The translations under genes were made by a program, and so were the position numbers. This document shows, piece after piece, positions 1 through 8,956 of a stretch of DNA of 64,000 nt (position 1 is its first letter; the number at the start of each line of letters is the position of its first letter). Under the pieces are notes generated by a model, which saw only the letters and a program-made list of their open reading frames with translations, did not search any database and was not told where the DNA came from. The stretch comes from Cercospora beticola (Eukaryota > Ascomycota > Dothideomycetes > Mycosphaerellales > Mycosphaerellaceae): NCBI RefSeq assembly GCF_033473495.1, contig NC_088938.1, forward strand, positions 4,092,001-4,156,000, given 5' to 3'.

Positions 1-582
1 ACGGTGCATCACACCCCATACCTTATCAACTGGCAAATTTCCTCCAGAACTCCCCGTCCTGGCCTATGGACAGATCTAAAGTACATCTGGCACCGACATC
101 GCTTTCTTCATCGAAAACCATTTCGAGAGCTCGTCAAAGTTCTGCAACGATATGAAGATTTCGCAACGCGGGCCACAATTGTTCTGCGGGATCAACGATA
201 CGACTTCTATCGTCTGATAGCCCTGACATGGACATATGCTCGGGTTGCCGAGTTCGCGAATCGTAGTCTATCGAGTGTACTGAAGTATGGCCGTTGGGAC
301 AAGAGCAAGTTGGGTCAGGAAGTCTGCGGCTTGTTGTGCAATGTTTTGACATTTTTGGAGTGGTGGCTGAGAGATCTGGATGCCCCAGGAGGATACGTCT
401 CTAAGATGATCGAAATTTCTCATCTCGAGCGCTTGGCGGAGGAGCTCAACCACGCCGTCCTCAAGCGACATGTGAGGCTGCAGCAAGTTGCTGAGGCGTG
501 GAAGCATGAAGATAGAAAGGGCCTCCAGGTCTGGGCCAGAGTGCACAGGAAGCCGAACCTCAGAATCATGGTTCCTAGGTAA
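1..582 (+). CDS. 3' part of an unidentified protein gene (5' end outside window)
   Basis: The frame is open from the first base of the window and closes with a TAG at 580-582, leaving about 193 codons. No ATG occurs near the left edge, so the gene very probably starts upstream. The peptide is rich in Trp, Arg and Leu and looks helical, with WHRHRF near residue 30, paired aromatic/basic helices and a basic C-terminus ending MVPR. I recognise no domain, signal peptide or membrane segment. It lies in the same direction as the RING protein downstream, 450 bp away. That the frame is real rests on its length and the absence of a better competing frame, so the call is moderate. Confidence 0.45.
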   Translation, partial: TVHHTPYLINWQISSRTPRPGLWTDLKYIWHRHRFLHRKPFRELVKVLQRYEDFATRATIVLRDQRYDFYRLIALTWTYARVAEFANRSLSSVLKYGRWDKSKLGQEVCGLLCNVLTFLEWWLRDLDAPGGYVSKMIEISHLERLAEELNHAVLKRHVRLQQVAEAWKHEDRKGLQVWARVHRKPNLRIMVPR

Positions 583-1035
583 TAGAATCCAGCTGGAGCG
601 ATGCCAAGGCGACGCTCTGAAGCCCCCCTTTTTCACGTGGTGAATTTTATTTTGCCAGTGCCTGCACACCCGAAACTCACACCCTGCAAGTGTGCACCAC
701 TCCACAAGAGCTCCGTGGCTCTGAAGGACAAGAATCCGTACGTCCTTACTCCGCAAGTCATCGGTACCGTTGATCGCGACTCCGGTGATCCGTGCGTACC
801 GGTATGTGCCTCAGTTGTGAGTTCAGTGGCCTCAAAATTTAAGTGCGTTGCCTGCTGAAAATTTCGACGAGGTTTTTATTAAAGACAGCGAGACCTCGTC
901 CTTTGTCGCAGAGATATCAGTACTGACTGAGCATCGCAACCCAGAAACCAGAGGAAGATTACATCCAAGTATTATCAGAGCGAAATCGTACAAAGCTTGC
1001 CAGCAGCTTCTGAGAGCAGCTCCAACGATCGATCG
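583..1035. other. intergenic, 3' end of partial gene and upstream region of RBR gene
   Basis: No convincing gene is seen. Short frames on both strands lack recognisable content. The RBR frame is open upstream to about 997 but has no ATG before 1036. Confidence 0.6.
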
Positions 1036-2796
1036 ATGCATCCTGGAGAAGAGCCCACCCTTCTTGAAGACATGGACAAGATTGACCTCGGTCTTCCCAC
1101 TGCCAGAAATCCATTCATTCCCGTTCCAGACTGCGTAGTATGCGGCGACCAAATCTCAAGCGGCCGACGCAGGATTCGGATAAACGAATATTATTGCTGT
1201 CCCGCATGCTTCGATGCTCCAGGTGGTTTCCGATCGCAATTCGAAGCCTTCGTGAGACCTGGCATCCAGCAAAGGCCAAAGTTCGGCGACAAAGATATCG
1301 AGTTCGAAGGGTGTTGTTGGTTATTTTCTGAGGCGTTCTACCATGCTTTCAAGTACAAGCTTAACGAGCTGAAATACCTACCGGAGAACAGACTGTATTG
1401 CGCCAGAGACGGTTGCGCTAGATTCCTGGGTCCTCGGGATGGGGCTTTTGCGGACCTCATGATATGTCCATGTGGAGCGAGAACTTGTTGGAAATGTGAT
1501 GCAATGATAGGAGAATCGCGTAACGACAAGACGCAGTGGCCTGAGCATGAATGCGTGAAGAAAGAGACGGTAGAGAAAGCGCTGGAGGGTCTAAGGCGTG
1601 GAAGGGATTATCAATTCTGTCCGGGCTGCCGCTGGGTGATCGAGCTGTCAGACGCTTGTAATCATATGACCTGCCAGTACAGTTGTGGGACCCATTTCTG
1701 CTACTTATGCGGCCAGAGAGCGAGGCCGAAGTCGGGTCACTGGGCTCAAGGTGCTCCTTGCCCACTTTACGGTCCTCCCGATGGTCCTAATCCACTCTAC
1801 GAGCCGGAAGATGACGAGGAGAGTGAAGACGACGAAGAAGATGAGGACGACGACGAAGATGGGGACGACAATGAGGATGACGACCCTGTTCCAGACGGCG
1901 ATGTTATAGACAACAACCCAAATGAGGACTATGGTGGAGACGAGGAAGCTCCAGACCACCAACCTGGCAGGGGCCACGATGCAGATGGCCCTCTTCCAAA
2001 CCAGCAAGCAGACGAGGATAACGGCGGCGACGGCGCTCCAGAACAACGCTTGATCGAAAATGATGAACAGGAAGGCGGCCACGACGCCCTTATCGACGAT
2101 TTATGGGATAACGCGGAAGAAGGGGACCTTCGGGAGGAGGCGGGAATGTTCGCGCCACAACGAGTATTGCCAATTGCTTACCGTATCCAGGTCTTCATCT
2201 TGTCCGAGTCAACGTATCGCATGAACCATGGAATGCCTTGGTATCTCGTCAGCGATATTTCAGGCCCCAATCAGGATCCTCCACAGGGTGCACAGGCTAA
2301 CATCTTCTCCTGGCTTCGTCGCAAGGATCGCCGCCAGCTCCTAGACATGTATGTTGACCTGCAGGAGTGGGGACTTCAAAGGATGCCGGGTCCGTTCCAT
2401 CCCGGCATGCATGCTTTGGGGTGTTTGATCAAGACACTTCTATTAGGTCTGGATTATTATACCGTCCACGAGATCGATCGTCTGGAGGACAGAGCGACAT
2501 TTGTCCAGTACCTCGAGCATTGGTATCCACTGAGCGGCCATGGTCTTATGCTGATGCCCAATCAAGCAAACCTGCGGTATCCGACACTTTCGCGAATCTT
2601 CACGACATATTGCATGGCAAGGACAGGCAATATAGAGCACCTAAGATACTGGCTTTGGGAGAGAATGCGGACGCCGGACAGAGAGGATGATCCGTATATC
2701 GACAGGAGGCACTCGCTGGACGAATTAGCTCTCTCCTTAGCAATGGAGCCTGATCTGCCAGTAGACGGGGCGCCAAATCAGGTTGTGCCGCAATGA
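1036..2796 (+). CDS. RBR-type RING/IBR protein, probable E3 ubiquitin ligase with acidic insert
   Basis: Single exon, 586 aa. Cysteine clusters follow an RBR order. A RING1-like CVVC...CCPAC segment lies at about residues 33-59 but lacks an obvious His. An in-between-RING segment at about 122-173 (CxxxxC, CPC, CWKC, HEC) follows, then a RING2 at about 195-225 starting CPGCRWVIEL. The RING2 cysteine expected to carry ubiquitin is present in SDACNHMTC, near residue 208. RBR ligases take ubiquitin from an E2 onto this cysteine and then to substrate. A strongly acidic Asp/Glu stretch at about 258-283 and a longer acidic linker follow. The C-terminal roughly 200 residues match nothing I know. The start at 1036 is the first ATG; the frame is open a little further up. 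RING1 is unusual, so activity is inferred, not shown. Confidence 0.82.
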   Translation: MHPGEEPTLLEDMDKIDLGLPTARNPFIPVPDCVVCGDQISSGRRRIRINEYYCCPACFDAPGGFRSQFEAFVRPGIQQRPKFGDKDIEFEGCCWLFSEAFYHAFKYKLNELKYLPENRLYCARDGCARFLGPRDGAFADLMICPCGARTCWKCDAMIGESRNDKTQWPEHECVKKETVEKALEGLRRGRDYQFCPGCRWVIELSDACNHMTCQYSCGTHFCYLCGQRARPKSGHWAQGAPCPLYGPPDGPNPLYEPEDDEESEDDEEDEDDDEDGDDNEDDDPVPDGDVIDNNPNEDYGGDEEAPDHQPGRGHDADGPLPNQQADEDNGGDGAPEQRLIENDEQEGGHDALIDDLWDNAEEGDLREEAGMFAPQRVLPIAYRIQVFILSESTYRMNHGMPWYLVSDISGPNQDPPQGAQANIFSWLRRKDRRQLLDMYVDLQEWGLQRMPGPFHPGMHALGCLIKTLLLGLDYYTVHEIDRLEDRATFVQYLEHWYPLSGHGLMLMPNQANLRYPTLSRIFTTYCMARTGNIEHLRYWLWERMRTPDREDDPYIDRRHSLDELALSLAMEPDLPVDGAPNQVVPQ

Positions 2797-3238
2797 TTTG
2801 CCTGACAGGCCGCTGAGTTGAAAGAAGGGCCTGCTTAAGAAGTTCATGGCCCCCGGGAAGTGAACGAAGTCTTCGCACATGGGCACCACTGTGATGCAGA
2901 GGACTGTCTGGGATACGCACTAGAGATCGCGGATGCGAGATATGATCGTCATCGTGCAGTCGACTTTTGTTAGCAATTGCGAAACAGCGGCGGCAGGGAG
3001 TTTGGCCACTTACCTTTACAATGAAAACAAAAAAAGAAAAAAAAAAAAACTTGTGTTGGCTTGAGTGATTGGTTTGGCCTTTTGTGCCAGGGCAGAGCGA
3101 TCTGAGAAGTCGTTTGGTAGAAATATATGAAGAATGCATTGGATGCGACAGCAGAACGCCATGTGCACGAATTAGTATGATGCGTCCCAAGCCAGAATCT
3201 CTACTCATCTAGTCCCTTCCACCCGAGCGCTGACTCCA
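2797..3238. other. convergent 3' ends with an A-rich tract
   Basis: This lies between the RBR gene and the convergent coiled-coil gene. An almost pure A tract spans about 3022-3049. No gene is seen; it is probably 3' untranslated sequence. Confidence 0.6.
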
Positions 3239-4239
3239 TCAGAACATGTCGACAAGCTCCTGAATTTTCTTATTCAGCAAGGCAGTATTTTTCTTCTGCT
3301 GTTCCTTCAGCTCAGCGCGTTCAGCCTTGGCATCGGCCTCAATCGCTGCGACTTCCTCCTCGAGAGCCCTCGCGTGCTTCTCCATGTCTTTGGCAGCCTT
3401 GGCAGCATCGTCGATGATTTCCTGCTTCAGCTGGGCGATTTCTTCCTCGATGGCTTCATGCTCTTCGTCCAGTTGCTTTTGCTTGACCTTGTGCTGAGCG
3501 CAGCGTTTGAAGAATCTGTCAGTGATGTCCCCAATGCGTACTTCCTTGATGATGTGATTCGCTGGGTCGTCTGGATTCTTGAATCGCATCATGAGATGTC
3601 CGTCTTCGAACGGCCGATTGGTCTCCTCGATCTCTTGAGCGAGAGCATCAAAATCCTCTCGGCTGGGAACACCAGACTTGTTCAGTGAGCGGCCGGTCGC
3701 GGGATCTACGCCATTTCGTGCTGCGTCCAGTTGCTTGCGAGAGTCTTCCATTTTGCGTGCCCAAGCTGAAGTGCTTTCTTGAATGTACGGCTCGAGAGTC
3801 TCTGTGTAAGTTGTCAGCGACGCAACTGCGGGAAAGCCAAAGCACGCTCACCAACAATACCGAAGGACTGCGGCAGGCCCTTCTTCTGCTTGGCGAAGTC
3901 ATGTAAGGCCTCTACATCGGGAGTGGAAACCGACTGGTTCCTCGCGCCCGTCTCTGCCTTCTGCTTCACGCGAGAGAACACTCCAAACTTGCCGAGGGAC
4001 GCTTTCTCCACACCAGTGAACTTTGGTGAAAGGACATCACGAGGGCTCTCGCGGTGAGCATTCTTGCGCTCACGTTCGGCCTGGTCGAAGATAGCATTGA
4101 CGTTGTAAGCCTCTTTGCGCTTCTTCTGTTTCTTCACCTTCTGCCGCGAGACGTTTTCCTTGTCGTTGGCAGTCGTTCCATTGACGCGTGGCTCCTTGAC
4201 GCGGGTGCCTTTGGCGCGGTGATTGGCAGTCGCTGCCAT
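3239..4239 (-). CDS. lysine-rich coiled-coil protein of unknown function
   Basis: Two exons: 3852-4239 and 3239-3801. They are joined by a 50 bp intron (3802-3851; donor GTGAGC, acceptor ACAG) that keeps frame through GIVETLEPYIQES. The protein is 316 aa. The N-terminal quarter is very basic (KKQKKRK near residues 35-42), consistent with nuclear or nucleic-acid contact. The C-terminal third is an almost continuous Glu/Lys/Ala heptad helix from about residue 235 to the end, a probable coiled coil. No enzyme motif, signal peptide or membrane segment is seen. The downstream neighbour on the same strand is Grx5, separated by 235 bp, with no obvious functional link. I do not recognise the family; fungal proteins with this shape are usually annotated as hypothetical. 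Confidence 0.8.
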
Positions 4240-4474
4240 CTTGCGGGTGTGAAATGTAAGCGCGACACTGGTTAGTGAGACGCTGTCCTGTATATCAGTT
4301 CTCTAAGAATGTGAAGGTTGGCAGGAAGTCGGGATGGAAGGCATCACAGGGCTCGGCGCGACTTCCGAAGCAGGCTCGTTCATGTGCATGAACGGTAGGA
4401 ACAGCCAGCACATTTGCACTTGGTACACGCACCAAGGACAAGCAATGTACAGAATTTGATGGTGTCTGTGTCTC

Positions 4475-5100
4475 TTATGAGCTGCTGCTGCCGTCGCTCT
4501 CCTCCGCTGGCACGAGCACGTCCTGTTCCTCCAGCATCTTCGCTAAGCTGCCATCCTGATGCATCGACATCATGATATCTGTGCCTCCAACGAACTCCTT
4601 GTTCACGTAGAGCTGTGGTATCGTTGGCCACTCCGAGTACTCCTTGATTCCTGTATTGTGTCAGTGCTCGGGCCCTCTGTCTGCTCCAATGCGTCTTCCT
4701 CCTTCGGCATTCAGCCAACCCTCCGCTCCCGTGGTGACATATCCTTACCTGCTCTCAACTCCTCATCTTCCAGCACATTGAACGCCGTGAACTTCGACGG
4801 GTCCACGCCCTGCAGTCCAAGAATCTGGATGCTGGCTCGTGAGAAGCCGCACTGTGGTGTCTCTGGTGTGCCCTTCATGAACAACACTACTGGAGCTGAC
4901 GCGACAGCCTTATCGATCGCCTGACGAGTTTCGGTCGAGAGAAAGGACTTTTGGAGTTGCGCGAAGCGTGGCGAGAGCAATGGGTTGCGACGCGGTCGAA
5001 GGGCTTGTCCGGCGAACTGAAGTTGTCGTTAGCATCGTGCAGAAAGTTCCGAAGGTGCGGTCAAATAGCATACGGCCGACAATGCTGTTCTCGAGAACAT
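4475..5100 (-). CDS. GRX5: mitochondrial monothiol glutaredoxin Grx5
   Basis: Three exons: 5074-5100 (27 bp, nine codons), 4749-5016 and 4475-4650. Introns are 5017-5073 (GTATGC...CAG) and 4651-4748 (GTAAGG...CAG). The product is 156 aa. The first about 25 residues are Arg/Ala/Ser rich without acids, as in a mitochondrial presequence. The active site PQCGFS (Cys65) is the monothiol CGFS signature. KGTPETP precedes it, and WPTIPQLY plus GGTDI complete the glutathione-binding fold. Grx5 hands [2Fe-2S] clusters on in the matrix iron-sulfur pathway. The tiny first exon explains why the obvious open frame starts too late. It is divergent from the PPCDC-like gene 228 bp away. CIA1, acting in the cytosolic branch of the same pathway, lies at 20 kb. 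Confidence 0.95.
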
Positions 5101-5328
5101 GGTGGATGTGTGTAGTTGTCAATGATAGTAGTCCGGCGAAGCTTTGGAGTGTTTCGGTAGCTTTGGCATGATTTCGCTCAAGTATACAAACAGGACGCGG
5201 TGATGACGCAAGGATCGTCTATCAAAACTGCTTCACCTGACTAATATGAAATCCCCCATACGTCTACCTCTTTGTACTTTGTAGGAGGTCTCTATCTTTG
5301 AGATCTTGAGAGGTCAAGGTAGGTCAGC
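5101..5328. promoter_or_regulatory. divergent promoter, GRX5 / PPCDC-like gene
   Basis: A 228 bp gap separates two head-to-head start codons, so both promoters must lie here. I see no diagnostic transcription factor site. Confidence 0.6.
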
Positions 5329-6372
5329 ATGGCCTGGGAAGAGACGGACAAGGCTCTTGCCGAGCTTCTCAGGAAACTGCCCCAGGCCGCCGTTCTCATC
5401 ACATTTCTAGCCATCGCTGCTATCTTCACCTATGTTGCAAACAGAAATCCGGAACTGTTCAAATCAGATCCTCCCTTCTGGGAGAAGCCAGTACAACAGG
5501 AGACGCAAGAGCGACAGACTCCGGCGAAACAGACCTCAGCTCAAGGAACACGAGACCCTCAGAAAGACTTCCCTCCGCCTCCACCCATCCTCAAAGCCTC
5601 CGACCACATCAACGACGGCAAACACCACCTCCTCCTCTGCGCAACTGGCAGCGTCGCAACGATCAAACTCCCCTCCATCATCTCCGCACTCTCGACGCAC
5701 AAAAACCTCTCAATCCGCGTCCTCCTCACCCCCTCCGCCTGCGAATTCCTCCAATCCCAATCCTCCGAACAACCCTCCCTAGCATCAATCTCCCACCTCC
5801 CCAATGTCGACGGCCTCTACCTCGACGCAGACGAATGGCGCAAACCCTGGGTCCGAGGCGACAGTATCCTCCACATCGAACTCCGCCGATGGGCAGATCT
5901 CATGGTCATCGCTCCATTATCCGCAAACGCATTAGCGAAAATCGCATTAGGCATGAGCGATAGCATGGTATACTCCGTTGCAAGGGCTTGGGATACGACG
6001 GGGATGATTGATGAGGCTAGGCCGGGGATTCGATTGCCTTATGCTGCGGGGATTGAAGGCGTGAAAGATGCGAGGAAGAAGGGGATTGTGGTTGCGCCGG
6101 CGATGAATACGGCTATGTGGAATCATCCGGTGACGAAGAGACATTTGGATGTTTTGGAGGGCGAGTGGAATGTGAGGAATGGAGGGTGGGTGGAGGTTTT
6201 GAGGCCGATTGATAAGGGATTGGCTTGTGGGGATAAGGGCGGAGGGGCGATGAGGGAGTGGAAAGAGATTGTGCAGGTTGTGGAAGAGAGATTGGGGTTG
6301 AAGAGTAGCGGCGAGAGACAAGGAAAGGAAGACTCTGAAGCTGAGGGATACGTGGCCATTGACCGGAGGTGA
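5329..6372 (+). CDS. phosphopantothenoylcysteine decarboxylase-like flavoprotein with N-terminal membrane anchor
   Basis: Single exon, 347 aa. PPCDC decarboxylates phosphopantothenoylcysteine, an FMN-dependent step of coenzyme A synthesis. The flavoprotein domain covers about residues 98-325. It starts with LLLCATGSVA (FMN phosphate loop) and has the catalytic-type His in ILHIELRRWAD (His182). It carries the substrate motif PAMNTAMW (from Pro257) and LACGDKGGG (residues 298-306), matching the cysteine flap that separates true PPCDC from mere Hal3 homologues. Two features are odd. A hydrophobic segment at about residues 21-36 followed by a charged, Pro-rich linker looks like a membrane anchor. 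An extra stretch of about 20 residues (DEARPGIRLPYAAG region) sits between ARAWD and the PxMN motif. Codon choice flips from C-rich to G-rich at about position 5950. Confidence 0.9.
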   Translation: MAWEETDKALAELLRKLPQAAVLITFLAIAAIFTYVANRNPELFKSDPPFWEKPVQQETQERQTPAKQTSAQGTRDPQKDFPPPPPILKASDHINDGKHHLLLCATGSVATIKLPSIISALSTHKNLSIRVLLTPSACEFLQSQSSEQPSLASISHLPNVDGLYLDADEWRKPWVRGDSILHIELRRWADLMVIAPLSANALAKIALGMSDSMVYSVARAWDTTGMIDEARPGIRLPYAAGIEGVKDARKKGIVVAPAMNTAMWNHPVTKRHLDVLEGEWNVRNGGWVEVLRPIDKGLACGDKGGGAMREWKEIVQVVEERLGLKSSGERQGKEDSEAEGYVAIDRR

Positions 6373-6571
6373 TCTGAAAAGAACTTTCGTTGCGTCGTTA
6401 TTGCATAAACGAACGTACTACAGGCTCTCATATCGAGGCCGAAAAGATCGATGGGTATCTCGCTAATGAACGCAGCAAGAAAGCGAGTGCGCTGATACAA
6501 CCTTTTTCTCATCCTGTGGGCCGCCCATGACACAAAGAGAATACGAAATGCCGCCGACGAGGTTGTCATCG
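6373..6571. other. convergent 3' intergenic
   Basis: Short spacer between two convergent stop codons; nothing else is seen. Confidence 0.6.
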
Positions 6572-7818
6572 TCACACACGCCACCTGAAAGCCTCGCTCT
6601 CATTCGTGCCTCTCGATGGGTGCATGGCACTGTCTGGCCTCTGCACAAGATGAGCGAATTGTGGGTTGACGCCTTGAGGTCGTGAGATCTCCATCTCCGG
6701 CTGCTGGACGTTGACCGGGAGTGGGGGAGCGAGACTCTGGCGACTCTGTCTGCCGAACATGCCGAAGACCTTCTTCTTGGTGCAGACTGTGGCACGAGAG
6801 TACTTGCTGGTTGGCGAGATTGATCCATCGTTGGCTTTGTAGACAGATGGCGATCCAGCGGAGGCGGTGTGGTACGATGGAAGACCAGACTCGCGACGAT
6901 CTGAGTGCAGGAAGCGGAACGGGTTGGCTGTTGTCTTGGTAGGTGACGGAGTGACGGGGTTCGGGATGTACGACTGTGCGAGTACCGGCGCTGGCGGAGT
7001 GCGTGAGCCGCAGCTCTCGGTGGAGACAGACATTGGAGTCTTGTGGACTGCCACTGCGCCATGTGCGCGAACCATGCGAGCAGTAATGCCCTGCTTTCGG
7101 TCGCGGAAGATGAAGCTCTGCAACTGGGTCAGCACATGCCGTAAGAATCGAATGTCGAGCCAACTCACAGCCAAGAGATTGATCCAGCCCAAAATGAAGA
7201 TGAGGATGCCAGACCCGATCACGATGCGCCAGAATGGCATACCAAGCTCTTCCTGGCTCCCTGCGCTCTTGTTGAGATTGCCCATGACCTGGATGCCGAT
7301 GACTATCATGGCGATGGCGAGAGTGACGAAGCCACGAGCGGGGCTAAGAAGTGGCCAGTTGCGCGCGAAGTAGCCTTTGAAGACGGGAAGCTCGGACGTG
7401 ATGAGAAACACTGCCTGTCGTCAGTACGAGCTTTTTAGCAACAGGCTAAGCAACATACGGCTTGAAATGAGCGTGATGACGTGACTAAGTGCGTCGAAGA
7501 AGAAGAGATGTGTGTCGGTATTGGTTTTGACCAGCATCACCACGCTTGCGGTGACGACAGCGAGAAACCCGATGATGTTCATCACCCGGATGCCGTTGAG
7601 GATAATGTAGCCAGCTCCCGAGAGCGTCTTCGGAGAGAGCGTCATCTTGTCAGTCTTGTGCTCGCCCTTGGCTTTCGTCGCTTTGAGCTTCGCGAAGAGT
7701 GCTTCGATGCGGTCTGCTTCGAAGGGAACGTAGACGAGCCTGGTACAGTCAGCTGCCGTGCTCGATCATGAGTCGCATCGCCCACATACTTCTCAGTTGG
7801 GTAGAGGCGCAGAAACAT
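6572..7818 (-). CDS. four-TM fungal membrane protein of unknown function
   Basis: Four exons: 7790-7818, 7459-7739, 7169-7410 and 6572-7117. Introns are 50, 48 and 51 bp, with donors GTATGT, GTATGT and GTGAGT. The third intron is an open 17-codon insert, so it is easily missed. The product is 365 aa. Hydrophobic segments lie at about 50-80, 92-110, 125-145 and 162-184. Conserved-looking pieces are GYIILNGIRVMNII, FFFDALSHVI, SELPVF, RNWPLLS and GNLNKSAGS. Together they resemble an uncharacterised ascomycete family (DUF7598-like, from memory). The C-terminal half is a Ser/Pro-rich cytosolic-type tail with many potential phosphosites. The first 29 bp exon is inferred from frame continuity (LRLYPTEKLVYVPF). 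If it is wrong, translation could start at the ATG at 7645. Confidence 0.82.
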
Positions 7819-8956
7819 GTGCCGTTCTTGATATTAGGTGTATTAGCTGATTCGCAGGGAAGTGGTGTTCGAGGAGAGTGATAGGCGATCGACCAGCGAA
7901 GACGCAGTAATGAAGGTTGCGGGTGTGTTGAAGATGAGGTTAATGAGAAGGTGGAAGAAAAGGAAAAGGCCAGCGCCTGTCGAAGGCCACCGAGTCCTTC
8001 TCGTGGAAGAATAGAATGGACAATAGAAAGTGCCTGACAATACCAGAAGAGTGAAGTACAATGGGCCTCCGCCTTCACTTGAGAAGATGGGGAGACGCCC
8101 GGACCATCGTCACGTCACGTCACGTCCAAAGATGCTATTGTCGCGCGACTAGGATCTGCCATGAATAGACGCGGGTCAGAGTCGTGACTGTTTCGAACAG
8201 AGAATGGAATACCGCGCGATGTAGTGCGCTCTGTGGATCTGAAACGCATCTCGACATTCTGCTTCAGGCGAAATAGTCTGGGCTCGCAGACGGGAAGCCC
8301 AATGTGAAAGTTGGGCGAGTGGTTTGCGGGTAGTACAGGGCGTTTCGAGCAACAAAATGTGGTTCAGCATGACCTTGCCGTAGGGCGAACGTGTTTGTTG
8401 GCTGTCAAGACACGCTCTTGAATGCACGATGCGGGCCTTTCCTGAAGTGATGTCGACTGCGAGACGTTGGTTGGCGAGGATTGCTTGCTCTTGCAGCGCC
8501 TTCTCCAAGCGCCCGAGAAGCGTTTCAGCGTGCCGTGTTGGGCGCGTCGCGACTTCGGCTCACCGCTGCCGAGTATTATGCAGAATCAGATGCGACATTC
8601 GATGTTACATGGCCGATGCCTCGGTGGTGATGCCATTGTTGTTTCTTGCCAATTGTTCTTGTGATGTATCGTGATTGTAGGAGAAGAGCGAGCAACGCGA
8701 AACTGACGCGACTCGACGTGAAGCAAGGCTTGGCAACGCATTGTTTTGATAATGGAAGCTGGATGTGTCCTCGACTTCCCTTGCCTTGCCCACAGTCTTC
8801 ATCATCAACAATCGGTGTCCAAGCTGGAACGCAAGAGCAAGAAAACGCACTCTCCACGTGCTGCGGAGCACCGTCACCTTGCACTGTCCACCGGCCACGC
8901 GTTGAGTGAACTGGAACTTTTCTGGAGTATCTGGTCTCATAATATACAAATTACCG
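7819..8956. other. gap with CRE-like repeat; no convincing gene
   Basis: Upstream region of the four-TM gene and 3' flank of the rhodopsin-domain gene. A minus-strand frame at about 8176-8560 (containing LEKALQEQAILANQ) is open for about 125 codons but lacks an ATG and any known motif. I do not call it. Confidence 0.5.
8108..8126. promoter_or_regulatory. tandem CACGT/TGACGTG motif
   Basis: Overlapping copies of CGTCA/CACGT give three successive TGACGTG-type sites about 290 bp upstream of the four-TM gene start. TGACGT is the core bound by ATF/CREB-type bZIP factors. Single TGACGTGA sites also occur upstream of the genes at 27810 and 45410. Function is inferred. Confidence 0.35.

Noticed and set aside
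1705..2082. Minus-strand frame of hydrophobic Val/Ile/Phe repeats
   Set aside because: It is the complement of the acidic Asp/Glu codons of the RBR gene, a classical shadow that mimics a membrane protein.
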